Assembly: GCA_964481575.1 (NCBI GenBank)
Contig: CAYZTR010000002.1
Span: 1-64,000 of the forward strand
DNA length: 64,000 bases
DNA from: UQRS01 sp964481575
GTDB taxonomy: Bacteria > Bacillota > Clostridia > Oscillospirales > Acutalibacteraceae
Direction of reading: 5' to 3'
Shown here piece after piece: positions 52,251-60,805 of the stretch (the first letter of the stretch is position 1; every line of letters begins with the position of its first letter). Position numbers and translations under genes: made by a program. The notes under the pieces were generated by a model. That model worked only from the letters and a program-made list of their open reading frames with translations. It made no database searches and was not told the origin of the DNA.

Positions 52251-52436
52251 TTAGAACCGAGGATTGAAAGCACCGTAGGTCGTGGTGTCAGCGTCAAAGA
52301 TCTGATCCCCATCAGCACCGGTGTCAGGCGTCTCGTAAGTTGCACGATCGTCTTCACCCACAACGGAAACCTTCATAACATCTTCCACATCGAACAGTTC
52401 CTCTAAAATTGCAGGGGTTTGATAGCTAGCTTTCAT
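52251..52436 (-). CDS. Small acidic peptide C (61 aa), downstream of the dockerin protein
   Basis: 61 aa: MKASYQTPAILEELFDVEDVMKVS, then an acidic, Asp/Thr-rich tail ending TYGAFNPRF. The N-terminal pattern MK..Y.[ST]P..L...F...DV is that of peptides A and B; the tails differ. ATG 52436 follows a strong AAGGAGG. It has its own promoter (52540-52568) and terminator. Its position, 210 bp after a large secreted dockerin protein, copies the A and B arrangement. No signal peptide, no Cys. Function unknown. Confidence 0.72.
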   Translation of the reverse strand: MKASYQTPAILEELFDVEDVMKVSVVGEDDRATYETPDTGADGDQIFDADTTTYGAFNPRF

Positions 52437-52472
52437 TATAATAAACCTCCTTATAATGAACCATTCTCATTT

Positions 52473-52484
52473 GGAGCATGCTCC
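52473..52484. promoter_or_regulatory. 12-bp palindrome in the peptide C leader
   Basis: GGAGCATGCTCC is a perfect palindrome between the -10 box and the SD of peptide gene C. A 9-bp direct repeat (ACGTTTTAT twice, minus strand) lies just upstream. Possible operator; no regulator identified. Confidence 0.35.
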
Positions 52485-52539
52485 AGCGTATATACATGCA
52501 TAAAACGTATAAAACGTCCTTATACATGAGTACAATAGT

Positions 52540-52568
52540 ATTATACAGAATGATGCAAAAAATGGCAA
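52540..52568 (-). promoter_or_regulatory. Promoter of peptide gene C
   Basis: Minus strand TTGCCA (52563-52568), 17-bp spacer, TATAAT (52540-52545), about 100 bp before the ATG. Confidence 0.7.
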
Positions 52569-52646
52569 GTGCTAAAATGCACAAATTTTAGAAAATCAAT
52601 TTGGTGAACTTTACACAATTTTGCAATTTGGCCGTTACTCTGGACA

Positions 52647-55600
52647 TCAGACAGTCAAAATTGCCTTCCGCAGCAGAACAACATCTGTCACACTTAGATG
52701 GCCATCCTGGTTCATATCCCCTGCGGTCTCCATGGTACCGCTTAAAATAGCTTTGCGAAGCAGTACCACATCTGTCACCGACAGTTTTCCATCTTGATTC
52801 ATATCCCCCAGCAATCCGTCTGTTACGGTAATGCTGTTAGAAAGGGTCACGATATTCTCCTGAATCCGGGTAGCTGCAGAGTCACAGCAATCCACCACAG
52901 TATATCCTACGGTATAGCTGTCACCGGCCGTTAAACCCTTCGCTGAAAGAGTCACCGTAAAGAGGACGAAATCCGCATTGGTCGGGCAGCCCTTGGCTTC
53001 GTCATCATACAGAAGGATCATATTATTGCTGTTAGAATAAACCTGAAACCCACCACCCAGATTGGTGGTCACCGAAGTCAGGGTAAAGTGAGGATCCAGA
53101 ACGAACCGCAACTGCATACCGGCCAGCGTACCGTTGCCCGACAGGTCTACGGCGTTGCGGAGAGAAATCTGAAGCTTCACCGATTCGGTTTCAGGAGAAA
53201 CGGTCACATCCTCCGCCGTGACATAAGGGGTGTGATCCGTTAGCTGCAGTCTGGCGACAACTGTTTCGGCAGCTTCCAGCACCGAGAGATTGGTCACATA
53301 CGCCTTCTGCGCTTGGGTCAGCGCATCATAAGCCTGGCGAACTGCCTGCACGGCAGGAGCCTGCTCCAGACTGGTAATAGTGCCAAGTGCGGCAATCTGC
53401 GCTTTCACCGCATCTCCCTTGGCACCTTCTACATAAGTGTAGTAGCCGCCACCGGCTGCAATATCCCGCTTGTGATACAGCGCAGCGGCAAAGTCGGCAG
53501 GCAAATATCCCTGCTGCGCGGCGGTCAAGGCCTCATACGCCAGTACAACCTCATTCACGGCCGTTTTCACAGTCAGCAATGCATCGCCATCAATGTCCGA
53601 ATCAACAGGCAGCGCTTCAAACTGTTCCAAGACCTTCTGGGCGGCATCCTGATCCACCGCCACAAGATAATCCTGTTCGGCAGAAACCAGAACATTCTGG
53701 TTGTAGACCTGCGTTTTTTGCGTTTGGGACAAAGCATCGTAAACCGCCCGCGCCTTCCGGATCAAAGCATCATCCGCCAGCGTAACCGGATCGGAAATGG
53801 CAGCAATAGCATAAACTGCATCCAAAACAGCACGGTCAGTTACAGAAGATGTAAATACGCCGCTGGAAACCGTTCCGTATTGAAACCGCTGGATACCATT
53901 GTCCTCATTCTGCAGCGGCATACCGGTTACCTGAATGGCACGGAAAAAGCCAGCACCCAAGGTCAGCAGTGTTTCCAGCGTCTCTCCCGTCACCACATAG
54001 GCGCCTTCATCCGGCACATTCCGGTCAGCAGCTGCTGCGGTGGTTGCTGCAGTAACCAGATAAGCCTCCCCATCCGCAGACAAAAATTTCTGATAAATCA
54101 GATTATCGGCGGCTACGGCTGGCCCGGTGGGATAGCCCAGGGTTTTACCGTTCCATTTTTCCCTCTGATTATAAAGCGCATAGGTGTAGGAGAATAAACC
54201 GTTGGTGATATCCGTGCTACCGTCAAAGCCAGGGTAAATGCTGACACGCTGCAAAGAAGTTTCACTAAGATCCGCCGGGTAGGAGCAAAGAATGGTTTTA
54301 AATTGCTGATAGACCACACCGTCCACCTGGAATTGATTGGACAGCGGGATACTGCCTTCCGCCAAAGCAATATACTGGCGGATAGAAAAAGCCGTCCCGA
54401 TATAAGGGCTGACCACTGCAGCCCACTTTCGATCCTGTCCCCAGGGATTTCCCAGATTGTCATTAGGCCTGGTATCCACCTGGACACACATCATTTGATT
54501 CCAGTTGCCGGTTAAAGTAAAGTCCGTAGCGCTGGATAATAAATAGCCGTTGTACCGATATTCATAAGCAAATTCGTCTGCAACAGCGGCCAACGTAGCA
54601 GCCTGCTCACTTTCCCCGGCAAAAATCATCCAGGGGGTCTGGGTGGCAGATTCGGACTGATCCCAACCGGAAACAGTGACAAAAAAGGCATCGTTGATGG
54701 AACGCATAGCTTCAGCCGCATTGGTCAACACCGAGTAATTGGTCACCTGGGCCTGTTCCTGAGAGGAAAGCCGACGATAGGCTTCCTGTGCCGCAGAAAT
54801 ATCGCCATTCAAATGATAATCATAGGCGCCGGAAGCAATGGCAGATCCCACTCTGGCAATGGCCGTAATTACAGCTGGGACACCAGTGCAGGTATCCAAA
54901 TAGATCTCCCACTCCAGTAAACTGTCATAGTTTGTTACCATAGCTTTTGCTGCACTATTCAACTGATTATAGGCAGACCTGGCAGCCACTACCGCATCCA
55001 CCGTTAAAACAGAAAAGTTAGCCTCCTCGGCAGTGCCCAAATCGGTGATCGCATTTACAACTTTTCCGGCAGCTGCAGCATCCATCACATCTGCATCCTG
55101 TTCTTGACTGTACTGTGTCACAGAAAGTTGGAGATCCGCCAGCTGGAATCCGGTACCGCCATTGTTACTTGTAAAGGAAATCCGGTAATAAGTATACCGT
55201 AGCCGACAGGGAAACGTATAATATTTGGTCTGATAGCTGGCGTCAAACAACTGCTGTTCCCGACTGTCTAAATCCGTCCAGGTGACACCGTCTTCCGAAC
55301 CGCTGAAGGTCCAGCTGACCGGATTCCGGGCGGAATAGCGATTCGCATCATTGGCGGTGGTCAATGCAATCGTTTTAATAGAGCAGTTGGAGTACATTTG
55401 CCAGCTGATAATCAAAGGTGCATCCGCCGTAGGCACCACTTTGGCATAAAACTTCGTATTTTCATCTAAATCAAAAAGATTGGCCACTTCTTCCCCGGCC
55501 CCGCCGGTAACCGTCTGGCCATTTTGGGTGCAAGTAATAGTACTTTTCATAACACCATTCCCCACTTTGGAGGACGTAAGCACCGTAACATCATCCGTCA

Positions 55601-55697
55601 GCAGTTCCAGAGCCAGGGCGGTGGAAGCTGGAGCAAACAGCGTCAAAAGCATAACCACAGCCAACAGTGAAGCGGCCCAACGTTTTAATTTTTCCAT
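52647..55697 (-). CDS. Large secreted protein: discoidin, helical spacers, cohesin-like and type I dockerin domains
   Basis: 1016 aa. Signal peptide residues 1-30 (SLLAVVMLLTLFAPASTALA). An F5/8-type C (discoidin) carbohydrate-binding domain lies at about 45-190 (ITSWQM-like start, PVSWTFSGSEDGVTWTDLDSREQ, YYRISFTSNNGGTGFQLADLQL). Several three-helix spacers follow (ARSAYNQLNSAAKAMVTNY; VRQAYDALTQAQKAYVTNLSVLEAAE). About 335-600 is an unassigned domain. A cohesin-like domain spans about 835-960 (VKLQISLRNAVDLSGNGTLAG). The C-terminus is a complete dockerin with two Ca-binding repeats GDMNQDGKLSVTDVVLLRKAI and GDMNQDGHLSVTDVVLLRKAI. It could dock to a scaffold or to its own kind. ATG 55697 stands about 13 nt after GGAGG. 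Confidence 0.88.
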   Translation of the reverse strand: MEKLKRWAASLLAVVMLLTLFAPASTALALELLTDDVTVLTSSKVGNGVMKSTITCTQNGQTVTGGAGEEVANLFDLDENTKFYAKVVPTADAPLIISWQMYSNCSIKTIALTTANDANRYSARNPVSWTFSGSEDGVTWTDLDSREQQLFDASYQTKYYTFPCRLRYTYYRISFTSNNGGTGFQLADLQLSVTQYSQEQDADVMDAAAAGKVVNAITDLGTAEEANFSVLTVDAVVAARSAYNQLNSAAKAMVTNYDSLLEWEIYLDTCTGVPAVITAIARVGSAIASGAYDYHLNGDISAAQEAYRRLSSQEQAQVTNYSVLTNAAEAMRSINDAFFVTVSGWDQSESATQTPWMIFAGESEQAATLAAVADEFAYEYRYNGYLLSSATDFTLTGNWNQMMCVQVDTRPNDNLGNPWGQDRKWAAVVSPYIGTAFSIRQYIALAEGSIPLSNQFQVDGVVYQQFKTILCSYPADLSETSLQRVSIYPGFDGSTDITNGLFSYTYALYNQREKWNGKTLGYPTGPAVAADNLIYQKFLSADGEAYLVTAATTAAAADRNVPDEGAYVVTGETLETLLTLGAGFFRAIQVTGMPLQNEDNGIQRFQYGTVSSGVFTSSVTDRAVLDAVYAIAAISDPVTLADDALIRKARAVYDALSQTQKTQVYNQNVLVSAEQDYLVAVDQDAAQKVLEQFEALPVDSDIDGDALLTVKTAVNEVVLAYEALTAAQQGYLPADFAAALYHKRDIAAGGGYYTYVEGAKGDAVKAQIAALGTITSLEQAPAVQAVRQAYDALTQAQKAYVTNLSVLEAAETVVARLQLTDHTPYVTAEDVTVSPETESVKLQISLRNAVDLSGNGTLAGMQLRFVLDPHFTLTSVTTNLGGGFQVYSNSNNMILLYDDEAKGCPTNADFVLFTVTLSAKGLTAGDSYTVGYTVVDCCDSAATRIQENIVTLSNSITVTDGLLGDMNQDGKLSVTDVVLLRKAILSGTMETAGDMNQDGHLSVTDVVLLRKAILTV

Positions 55698-55762
55698 AGC
55701 AATCGGCCTCCAATGGAATGATTCTGAAAAATGGCAAAGAGAGGTTTCCTCAGGTAAATCGT

Positions 55763-55791
55763 ATTATAGCATATCGAAAAAAAATATGCAA
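55763..55791 (-). promoter_or_regulatory. Promoter of the dockerin protein gene
   Basis: Minus strand TTGCAT (55786-55791), 17-bp spacer ending TGC, TATAAT (55763-55768), about 65 bp before the ATG. From 55800 to 56150 I see no gene, repeat or structured element. Confidence 0.7.
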
Positions 55792-56190
55792 CCGAATTCA
55801 TAACTGTTTTGGCCAATCCGCTACTGTTTTTCCATTGAGATTTTTTCATTGTCACCAGATCTTCCTGGACGTATTCATTTCCTAGCAGCCCAGCAGGTAG
55901 GCATTGAGGATACTTCCACGCCTGGAAAAGATTGCTGCCTTTTGATTACATCTGGTGTGAATAGCTGAATTTTCCAGAAAAACATTCGCTATTGGAAATG
56001 ACAGTCCTCCTGCAAAGTTCCAATTGTCAGGCAGCTCTTTCCGCCAAACATATTGGTGCAGTTGGAAGTTGTTGCAGAAAATAAATCACACATAACAAAT
56101 GGCCCATGCAGAAGATGATTCCGCATAGGCTATTTCGTTTTATTCACGCGCGTCAAAATCCGCCAAAGCCGGATTCCATGGGCTGAAAAC

Positions 56191-56481
56191 TCATTTCCGT
56201 TTTGGATTTTTGGGGAACCAACCCTTCTCTACCCGCTTTTTCTGGTCAAATAGTTCCTTAATACTCCACAGGCAGGAAAAAGCCACCAGACCCAATATCA
56301 CTCGCAAATAGAGATTGGGAGCCAGCAATGCGGCCACTCCAAACACCAGACTCACCACGAGAAATACCGGCCAACATTTGGTACCGAAATGATACTCTGC
56401 CCGGATCACAATGGGATGAAATACCCCGATTATCAAAAAAGACACTGCCCCCAACAGCAATCCATCAATCTGTATCGGCAT
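56191..56481 (-). CDS. DUF4491 membrane protein
   Basis: 96 aa with three membrane helices and the DUF4491 pattern: IDGLLLGAVSFLIIGVFHPIVIRAEYHFGTKCWPVFLV and the closing KKRVEKGWFPKNPKR. Function unknown. ATG 56481 follows GGGAGG; the frame extends seven codons upstream. The start overlaps the end of the toprim gene by 17 bp, so it is the last gene of the comEC-holA-toprim run. Confidence 0.85.
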   Translation of the reverse strand: MPIQIDGLLLGAVSFLIIGVFHPIVIRAEYHFGTKCWPVFLVVSLVFGVAALLAPNLYLRVILGLVAFSCLWSIKELFDQKKRVEKGWFPKNPKRK

Positions 56482-57070
56482 GCTTCTTAACCTCCCGGAC
56501 AATCTCCTGATATTCTTCTTTGGTAATGAATGCGTTCATCACTTCCAGCATAGCGTTTACCGACAAACGTTCCGGCAAATCCAGCTGCTTCAACAGGGCC
56601 AACCTTAACGTCTTGCTTTCAGCGCCGCCGGAAATCCCGTCGTTGTAGAGATCCAACTTGGTGATTTTCTCCCGGTGATCCAGCAGGGTATCCAAGCCGG
56701 TGACACCGGCCCGCTCCAGAGCAGAGGTGATCACCTCCATCGGCACCCCCTCTACCCCCAATTTTCCTTCCGAGGAGGGTTTCTCCTTTCGCTTTTCTTT
56801 CCCCAAAATGTCGGGGATATAGGCATGATAGATCTTCCCCTCCGGTATGCTGCCTCCCAGGTAGGAGCGAATCTTGAAGCCAGCGGCATCACTGTCGGTA
56901 AAAATGACAATCCCCCGGGTACGGGCCAGACGTCGAAGCAATCCCAGTTTTTCCTTATTCCGAAAAATACCGAATCCGTCTGTTGGGATAATAATACCGT
57001 CAATGACGCTGCTCAACTTGATTTTGTCATATTTCCCCTCGCAGACTACCGCCTGCTGTAATCGAATCAT
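56465..57070 (-). CDS. Toprim/DUF4093 protein, ribonuclease M5-like
   Basis: 201 aa. N-terminal toprim domain with VVCEGKYDKIKL (Glu motif), IVIFTDSDAAGFKIR (D-x-D motif), then the DUF4093 helical domain (MEVITSALERAGV, DLYNDGISGGAESKTLRLALLKQLDLP). RNase M5 matures 5S rRNA in Bacillus and this is the same family, but it lacks the usual ksgA neighbour, so an exact RNase M5 role is not certain. ATG 57070 follows GGAGGA. It overlaps the holA stop region by 4 bp. Confidence 0.82.
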   Translation of the reverse strand: MIRLQQAVVCEGKYDKIKLSSVIDGIIIPTDGFGIFRNKEKLGLLRRLARTRGIVIFTDSDAAGFKIRSYLGGSIPEGKIYHAYIPDILGKEKRKEKPSSEGKLGVEGVPMEVITSALERAGVTGLDTLLDHREKITKLDLYNDGISGGAESKTLRLALLKQLDLPERLSVNAMLEVMNAFITKEEYQEIVREVKKHADTD

Positions 57071-58149
57071 CCGTTTCTTCCTCCTGCGGGACACATCATC
57101 AGCTGTACAATAGTTTGTTCTAAAATGGTACGGCTGTACTCTGCTTTTCCAGTGGCCCGGATGCTTTTCAGCTTAGCATCCGCCTCCAGTAAAATGGATA
57201 AGCATTCGGACAGCTGCCCGGCTGTGTACCGCCGAGCAATGGGCTCCAGTCGATTCAGCACAAATGCCCGCTTACCATACCGCAGCTGCTCCGCCATCTG
57301 GGCTTTGGGAACGCCGCTGCATTCTGCCGCCTTTAAATGATACAAATCCACATAGTTCTGAGATAGAATGGCGAAAATACTGATGGGATCTTCTTTTTGA
57401 AAAAACAAATCCCCCAACAGCTGCATAGCTCCGTCGCCGTCCCGGCGGTTGATCTTCTGGGTTAACTGAAAAATATCGGCATCAATGCTGCGAATGGAAA
57501 CCTGATCCACCATTTCCCGGGTAATAGACTGGTCTGGTGCAAAAGCGCACAGTTTTTCCACTTCACTCTGCAGCGTCTGAATATCCTTGCCGCAAATTTC
57601 CAGCAAATAACGAGCCACAGTAGTTTCCAGACGGCAGCCCCGCTTAGCCGCTCCGTTTTGCAGCAGCTTCAACAGTTCACTGTCCTTCCGGTGATCCAGC
57701 TGCACCACCGCACCCTGGTTCTTTTCACAAAGGGTCATAAATTTTTCCAGTTTTTTCAAGGTGTGCTTTTTCAGCAGTTCCTTGGTATCAATGGCAATGG
57801 TATCAAACCAGAAAATCAGTACACACATGGGGTGGGATTCAGTCAGCACCGAACAAATTGTCTCCAGATCGTCCGCCTTCTGCTTCTCTACATCATAATC
57901 GCAAACCAGAACGCACCGTCTTTCCGCCAGAAAGGGCAGCTGGGTCACCGCATCATACAGTTGCTGTGAATCCACAGTGCCGTTAAAACGGGTGAAATTC
58001 AGCGCATCATTTTCCCCAACAATCTTCTTGATCATTCGTTTGACATAAAACTGCTTTAAATAGGTATCGTCGCCGAATATCACATAGGTTTCCTGAAACG
58101 TGCCGGAGGAAAGGACTTTTTTCAGTTGGGGTTCTCCAATGGGATTCAT
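57067..58149 (-). CDS. holA: DNA polymerase III delta subunit
   Basis: 360 aa. Clamp-loader subunit that opens the beta clamp. YVIFGDDTYLKQFYVKRMI at the N-terminus is the usual HolA start (G-x-[ED]-x-Y/F-L), followed by LPFLAERRCVLVCDYD and the helical C-terminal collar domain (RLEPIARRYTAGQLSECLSILLEADAKLKS). ATG 58149 follows AGGAGG and overlaps the comEC stop by 4 bp (ATGA). The frame extends 66 codons into comEC without meaning. Confidence 0.92.
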   Translation of the reverse strand: MNPIGEPQLKKVLSSGTFQETYVIFGDDTYLKQFYVKRMIKKIVGENDALNFTRFNGTVDSQQLYDAVTQLPFLAERRCVLVCDYDVEKQKADDLETICSVLTESHPMCVLIFWFDTIAIDTKELLKKHTLKKLEKFMTLCEKNQGAVVQLDHRKDSELLKLLQNGAAKRGCRLETTVARYLLEICGKDIQTLQSEVEKLCAFAPDQSITREMVDQVSIRSIDADIFQLTQKINRRDGDGAMQLLGDLFFQKEDPISIFAILSQNYVDLYHLKAAECSGVPKAQMAEQLRYGKRAFVLNRLEPIARRYTAGQLSECLSILLEADAKLKSIRATGKAEYSRTILEQTIVQLMMCPAGGRNG

Positions 58150-60347
58150 ACTACCATCCTCCTGATTTTCATAGTTTCGTGGGCATTCACCCAAAGTGTC
58201 AGCGCATCGCCCGTTCCTGCCAATGACACGGTATAATCCTCTGCCATCAGCTGCCGGCAGGCATTGACTCTGCGGCTCCCCTGCCCAGACACAAAGATTT
58301 GTTTCGCGCCCAAAGATTCCAGATGCTGTGGCAAATTGGTGTTGCAAAACACCGCAGTATAATCAGAATCCACCAGCTGGGTACAATCCAAACCAGGCGG
58401 TGCCAACAGGAAGCACTGCCCCGCCGCCTGAATCCGCAGAGCGTTCCCCGCCTCGGTAGAAAGAACGGTAATAGTTACCTGACGGGACAGAGTCAGAACC
58501 GCCTGCCCGGCCGGTTCCAACCGTTGCTCCACCGCAGAAGAAAAGGTCACAGAACCGGTATCTCCTGCCAGAATCCGCAAAGCGGAAACACGCTCCAACA
58601 AGGTATTGGCGCCGGCAGTAAAAGGGGCAATCCGATCGGGAAACAATACCAAATCGAAAGCCTCCGCACCCCGGGCTTCCAGGTACGCTTCTGCGGCAGC
58701 AGCTGCCGTCTCACTGCCACAACCCAGCAGCGCATTCCGCCCGGCAGATGCCACAGCAACACAAAAGCCACCGTCCTGCTCCAGCAATGTGATCTGCACC
58801 CGGTCGGTTTCGGCAAAAGCCTCGTAAGCCAGGCCTGACACCAATGCCAACGTGCAAAGCAGCGCCAAAAATCGCAGACGAACCCTGGGACGCCGGAACA
58901 GCAACGCCATTGCAAACAAAAAGGCAACTGCTGCCAATCCAATTTCAAACCAGACCGATGGCACGACGGTAGCTCCTGGCAAATTCCCAAAGAACCGGGC
59001 CAACCAACGGATATACTTCATGCAATACCCTGCTACCTGTACCAATGGCAGGGACAGTACAGACAGCAACGGGATACCGGACAGCAGCCAGCTGCCAAAA
59101 CCGCATAGCAATCCCACCGGCGCAGCAAAGAAAAGCAGCAAATTGGTCAAGGGCGCCACTAGGGATAAACTGGAAAAATAAAACAGGGATACCGGCATCG
59201 TAAAAAGCACCGCAGAACAGGACACACTCAGCACACCGGCCAGATACCGCCGAAGCCGGAATACCAGTCCTGTCTTTCGGCCGTGCACCAACATGGCAGC
59301 ATACAACCGGGGCGCCAGAATCAAAATTCCGGCCGTAGCGGCCACCGACAGCAAAAAGGAAGCACTTACCACCGCAAAGGGATTCACAACACAAATCAAC
59401 AGGGCGGCAACGCCCAGAGAATTCAGGGAATCTGCCCGTTCCCACAGCAGTATCCCTGAAAGAGAAACAAGGTACATAATACCGGCCCGGCAAATAGAAG
59501 GAGAAAAACCGGTAAACCACATAAGAGCCAATAAAAAAGGCAACAACAGAATAGCGCGAAGCCGGCGGCGAAACCGCAAATGCACCAGCAACCAAAGGAC
59601 ACTGCCCAATAATATGGAAAGGTGCAAACCGGAAACAGCAACAATATGAGAAATACCGGCGTTGGCCAGATCTACCCGCATTTCAGATGAAAAACCGCTC
59701 TTGTCTCCCAGACAAAGCCCGGTCAACAACGCCGCTTCCTCCTCAGATAAATGGGCGGCATAGAACTGCTTTAAGCCAGACTGAGCCGCGTCCAACAAAC
59801 GATAAACAGGAACCGCACCGGAATCGGTAATCAGCCCGGCCTGCAGAGAACCCGTCAGAAAGATCCGGTTGCCCGCCGCAAAAAGACGACCGGTAACGGA
59901 AGGCAACGAAAACATCACACGGCCAGAGAGGGTGTCACCTACCCGTGCCGGCAATCCCGCATCTGTATATAAAGTCATCCGAAAAGGGCGGGATACCGGT
60001 TGACCGTCCAAGGCTGTGACCCGCATGGTATAACCGGCGTATTCCTCTGTTTTCACCGAAGAAGAAAGCACCACGGCTTCCAGCTTGGCAGTAGTGCCGT
60101 CCAATTGCTCCGCCGGTCGCTGATACCAGCTGATTTGCATCAGCATGAACCCCACTGCCAGTGCCGCCGTTAACGAAAGCCAAATTCCCTGCCGCGCTGC
60201 AGGAGAAATCCGGCGAAGCGCCCAAAACACCGGAACAAGCAGGATACATACACCCAGCAGCACCATTCGCAAAGCGGGAGACAATACCCAGGTCAGCAGA
60301 AGTGCACCGCAAAATGCGGAGGCGGTCAGAAAGGCCGGACGGCGCAT
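58146..60347 (-). CDS. comEC: ComEC/Rec2-type DNA uptake channel with degenerate MBL tail
   Basis: 733 aa. ComEC forms the membrane channel for single-stranded DNA in natural transformation. N-terminal membrane helices and the DUF4131 OB-like domain come first, then the competence domain (LLTGLCLGDKSGFSSEMRVDLANAGISHIVAVSGLHLSILLG) with many helices. The last 200 residues occupy the place of the metallo-beta-lactamase domain, but the HxHxDH metal motif is missing (LVLFPDRIAPFTAG stands there). ATG 60347 follows AAAGGAGGGG. The upstream hairpin terminates the HIT transcript, so it may depend on read-through or a promoter I cannot see. Confidence 0.9.
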   Translation of the reverse strand: MRRPAFLTASAFCGALLLTWVLSPALRMVLLGVCILLVPVFWALRRISPAARQGIWLSLTAALAVGFMLMQISWYQRPAEQLDGTTAKLEAVVLSSSVKTEEYAGYTMRVTALDGQPVSRPFRMTLYTDAGLPARVGDTLSGRVMFSLPSVTGRLFAAGNRIFLTGSLQAGLITDSGAVPVYRLLDAAQSGLKQFYAAHLSEEEAALLTGLCLGDKSGFSSEMRVDLANAGISHIVAVSGLHLSILLGSVLWLLVHLRFRRRLRAILLLPFLLALMWFTGFSPSICRAGIMYLVSLSGILLWERADSLNSLGVAALLICVVNPFAVVSASFLLSVAATAGILILAPRLYAAMLVHGRKTGLVFRLRRYLAGVLSVSCSAVLFTMPVSLFYFSSLSLVAPLTNLLLFFAAPVGLLCGFGSWLLSGIPLLSVLSLPLVQVAGYCMKYIRWLARFFGNLPGATVVPSVWFEIGLAAVAFLFAMALLFRRPRVRLRFLALLCTLALVSGLAYEAFAETDRVQITLLEQDGGFCVAVASAGRNALLGCGSETAAAAAEAYLEARGAEAFDLVLFPDRIAPFTAGANTLLERVSALRILAGDTGSVTFSSAVEQRLEPAGQAVLTLSRQVTITVLSTEAGNALRIQAAGQCFLLAPPGLDCTQLVDSDYTAVFCNTNLPQHLESLGAKQIFVSGQGSRRVNACRQLMAEDYTVSLAGTGDALTLWVNAHETMKIRRMVV

Positions 60348-60366
60348 GGATGCAACCCCTCCTTTG

Positions 60367-60402
60367 AAAAAGGCCTCCGGAACCGCATAGGCGCCGGAGG
60401 CC
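60367..60402 (-). terminator. Terminator between HIT gene and comEC
   Basis: GGCCTCCGG and CCGGAGGCC form a 9-bp stem. On the minus strand it is followed by TTTTTC, which runs directly into the comEC ribosome binding site. Confidence 0.8.
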
Positions 60403-60430
60403 ATCCGTAAATCTACAATTTAGTAAGGAA

Positions 60431-60769
60431 TTAGCCCGGAGGCCATGCCAGCATCCGGCCGGCCAGCATATGAAAATGCAGATGACCTACCGTCTGCCCG
60501 CCTTCTTCCCCGCAGTTGTTCACAATCCGAAACCCCTTCTCCAGGTGCTGTTCCTCTGCGATTTTGGCCGCTGCTTCAAAGATTTTGGCCACCAGTTCGC
60601 TGTTGTCCCCATTGATTTCGGTGGTTCTGGCAATGTGAGCCTTGGGAATCAGAATCACATGGAAGGGGGCCTGGGGATCAATGTCCCGGAAGGCGTAAAC
60701 ATACTCATCCTCATACACCTTGGTGCTGGGCACTTCCCCTGCGACGATTTTACAAAACAGACAATCCAT
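60431..60769 (-). CDS. HIT-family nucleotide-binding hydrolase (HinT-like)
   Basis: 112 aa. CLFCKIVAGEVPSTKVYEDEYVYAFRDI at the N-terminus, HVILIPKAHI, and the histidine triad in VGHLHFHMLAGR. HinT-type proteins hydrolyse purine nucleoside phosphoramidates, including stray aminoacyl-adenylates, which suits its place 36 bp after alaS. ATG 60769 follows AAGGAG. Confidence 0.94.
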   Translation of the reverse strand: MDCLFCKIVAGEVPSTKVYEDEYVYAFRDIDPQAPFHVILIPKAHIARTTEINGDNSELVAKIFEAAAKIAEEQHLEKGFRIVNNCGEEGGQTVGHLHFHMLAGRMLAWPPG

Positions 60770-60805
60770 TTATTTCAACTCCTTTTCCAGAAAAAGATCC
60801 GAAAT

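Noticed and set aside
56157..56175. AATCCG/CGGATT hairpin after the DUF4491 gene
   Set aside because: A six-base-pair stem with only four Ts; too weak to call a terminator.
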